A DNA stretch of 64,000 bases from Arcobacter sp. (lineage in GTDB: Bacteria > Campylobacterota > Campylobacteria > Campylobacterales > Arcobacteraceae): the NCBI GenBank assembly GCA_002869565.1, contig PKUJ01000023.1:62001-126000 (forward strand). Direction: 5' to 3'. Below the pieces are notes generated by a model that was not told the DNA's origin, searched no databases, and saw only the letters and a program-made list of their open reading frames with translations. Positions 62,553-64,000 of the stretch are shown in pieces; position 1 is the first letter of the stretch; each line of letters begins with the position of its first letter. Position numbers and translations under genes: made by a program.

Positions 62553-64000
62553 ATGAGTTTACATGAATACGCAGGAAAAAAAGCACCAAAATCAATTTTG
62601 GAAAATATACCACAACTGATTAGTGATTATTATACAAAAATACCTGATATTGAAAACCCAGCACATATGGTTTCTTTTGGAACATCTGGTCACCGAGGTT
62701 GTGCTTCAAAAAACAGTTTTAATGAAGATCACATTCTGGCAATGGCACAAGCTGTTGCAGAGTTTCATTTAGAAAAGAAACATAGTAAACTTTTCCTAGG
62801 AATGGATACCCATGCTTTATCAACTCCAGCACACAGAACAACTTTAGAAGTTTTAGCAGCAAATGGTGTAACAACATATTATGCAAAAGATTTTGGATAT
62901 ACACCAACGCCAGTTATCTCACATGCTATTTTAACTCATGAAGATTCTGATGGTATAGTTATTACTCCTTCACATAATCCACCAAGTGATGGTGGATTTA
63001 AATACAATTTTAGTGATGGAGGACCAGCGGATGAGTCTATTACAAAACTTATTGAGCAAAGAGCGAATGAAATTTTAGAAAATAATTTAGACGCTGTGCG
63101 TGTTTTAGATTTAGATGATGCCTTAGCAAGTGGTCACTTGGTTGCTTATGATTATATAACACCATATGTTGAAGACTTAGTAAATGTAATAGATATGGAA
63201 GCTATTAAAAAATCTGGTATTAAGATTGCTGCAGATGCAATGGGTGGTTCAGGATTAGACTATTACAAAGCTATAAAAGAAAAATATGACTTAAATATGG
63301 AAATATTTAATGATTCTCCAGATTTTACATTCTCTTTTATGCATTGTGATAAAGATGGAAAAATTAGAATGGATTGTTCTTCTCCATATGCAATGGCAGG
63401 ATTAATTGATTTAAAAGAGAATTTTGATATTGCATTTGGAAATGATACTGACTTTGATAGACATGGAATTGTAACTAAGAGTAAAGGACTTTTAAATCCA
63501 AATCATTATCTTTCTGTAGCTATTGATTATCTTGCAAAAAATAGAAATTTTGATGGTCTAGGTGTTGGAAAAACATTAGTAAGTTCTTCTATGATTGATA
63601 GAGTAGTAAAAGATAATGGCAAAGAGGTATTTGAAACTCCAGTTGGATTTAAATGGTTTGTAAAACCATTTATTGATAAGCAGATATATTTTGGAGGAGA
63701 AGAAAGTGCTGGGGCTTCATTTTTAAGAAAAAATGGTGAAGTTTGGAGTACAGATAAAGATGGAATAATTCTAAATTTATTATCAGCTGAAATTTTAGCA
63801 ACTACAAAAAATGATCCAGGTATATATTATGATTCTTTGATTGAAAAGTTTGGTGAACCAGTTTATGGAAGACTAGATGCTTCTGCGAATGTAGAGCAAA
63901 AAGCTGCACTTAAAAACTTAACACCTGAAGATATAAAACAAGATACATTAGCTGGTGAAAAAATAGAGAATATTATAACAAAAGCAGACAATGGAGCTTC
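62553..64000 (+). CDS. pgm: Phosphoglucomutase, alpha-D-glucose-specific (3' end beyond window)
   Basis: About 482 residues visible. VSFGTSGHRGCASKN, phosphoserine motif ITPSHNPPSDGGFKYNF, metal loop GNDTDFDRHGIV, sugar loop GGEESAGASFLR. Interconverts glucose-1-P and glucose-6-P, joining glycogen to glycolysis. AAAAGGAAGA precedes the ATG at 62553. Last gene seen of the glucan operon; the frame is open to the window end. Confidence 0.95.
   Translation, partial: MSLHEYAGKKAPKSILENIPQLISDYYTKIPDIENPAHMVSFGTSGHRGCASKNSFNEDHILAMAQAVAEFHLEKKHSKLFLGMDTHALSTPAHRTTLEVLAANGVTTYYAKDFGYTPTPVISHAILTHEDSDGIVITPSHNPPSDGGFKYNFSDGGPADESITKLIEQRANEILENNLDAVRVLDLDDALASGHLVAYDYITPYVEDLVNVIDMEAIKKSGIKIAADAMGGSGLDYYKAIKEKYDLNMEIFNDSPDFTFSFMHCDKDGKIRMDCSSPYAMAGLIDLKENFDIAFGNDTDFDRHGIVTKSKGLLNPNHYLSVAIDYLAKNRNFDGLGVGKTLVSSSMIDRVVKDNGKEVFETPVGFKWFVKPFIDKQIYFGGEESAGASFLRKNGEVWSTDKDGIILNLLSAEILATTKNDPGIYYDSLIEKFGEPVYGRLDASANVEQKAALKNLTPEDIKQDTLAGEKIENIITKADNGA

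Overview
The window is strongly AT-rich DNA from a member of the Campylobacterota, most likely the Arcobacter group. The evidence is the overall protein style (thrS, cdsA-dxr, an RqcH-type NFACT protein, nnrD, thiG), the codon use, and a haem-less cytochrome-like periplasmic protein of a type I associate with this phylum. No rRNA or CRISPR array is visible. Six tRNA genes are present.

Layout. 0-5.7 kb: 5' end of thrS, a hypothetical protein, an outer-membrane porin gene split by an in-frame TGA, a small periplasmic protein, an RqcH/NFACT protein and a lipoprotein. 5.8-28.1 kb: one large pigment locus. A plus-strand block (5.8-9.25 kb) looks like dialkylresorcinol biosynthesis (DarA/DarB-like, a small unknown protein, a BtrH-like acyltransferase). 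A 14-gene minus-strand operon (22.0 to 9.26 kb) and a divergent plus-strand operon (22.1-28.1 kb) carry aryl-polyene genes: ammonia lyase, AMP ligase, ACPs, two ketosynthases each next to a degenerate ketosynthase-like partner, ketoreductase, two hotdog dehydratases, methyltransferase, flavoprotein, LolA-like carrier, MMPL exporter, ABC transporter, acyltransferase and glycosyltransferase. Together they predict a flexirubin- or arcuflavin-like aryl polyene-dialkylresorcinol pigment in the outer envelope. 28.2-36.7 kb: housekeeping genes (cdsA, dxr, tsaD, SUI1, NifX-like, permease halves, nnrD, cutA, thiG).

36.7-37.5 kb: a tRNA cluster (Pro, His, Arg, Leu and two tandem initiator tRNAs) behind a perfect sigma70 promoter. 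37.5-40.4 kb: a mobile patch with a transposase remnant, a Sel1-repeat gene and an intact IS4-family element with 23-bp perfect inverted repeats. 40.4-41.6 kb: an MFS transporter.

42.1-47.2 kb: a compact operon flanked by four Fur-box-like palindromes (one a perfect 7-1-7 match). It encodes an arginine-motif HMA-like protein, a ferritin-like protein, several small glycine-rich or coiled-coil membrane proteins, and a P1B-type ATPase with an Arg-rich N-terminus in place of a CxxC metal domain. It resembles ferrosome (fez) iron-storage organelle clusters and is the most interesting system here. 47.2-49.5 kb: an EF-hand-like protein, an HD-GYP phosphodiesterase and an ArsC/Spx-family protein.

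49.6-64 kb: an alpha-glucan (glycogen) and upper-glycolysis cluster: two GH57 enzymes, GAPDH, an ATP-type phosphofructokinase, a nucleotidyltransferase fused to a degenerate phosphohexomutase, GalT, glycogen synthase, an alpha-glucan phosphorylase homologue lacking the PLP lysine, and phosphoglucomutase (cut by the window end). This is notable because phosphofructokinase is generally missing in Campylobacterota.
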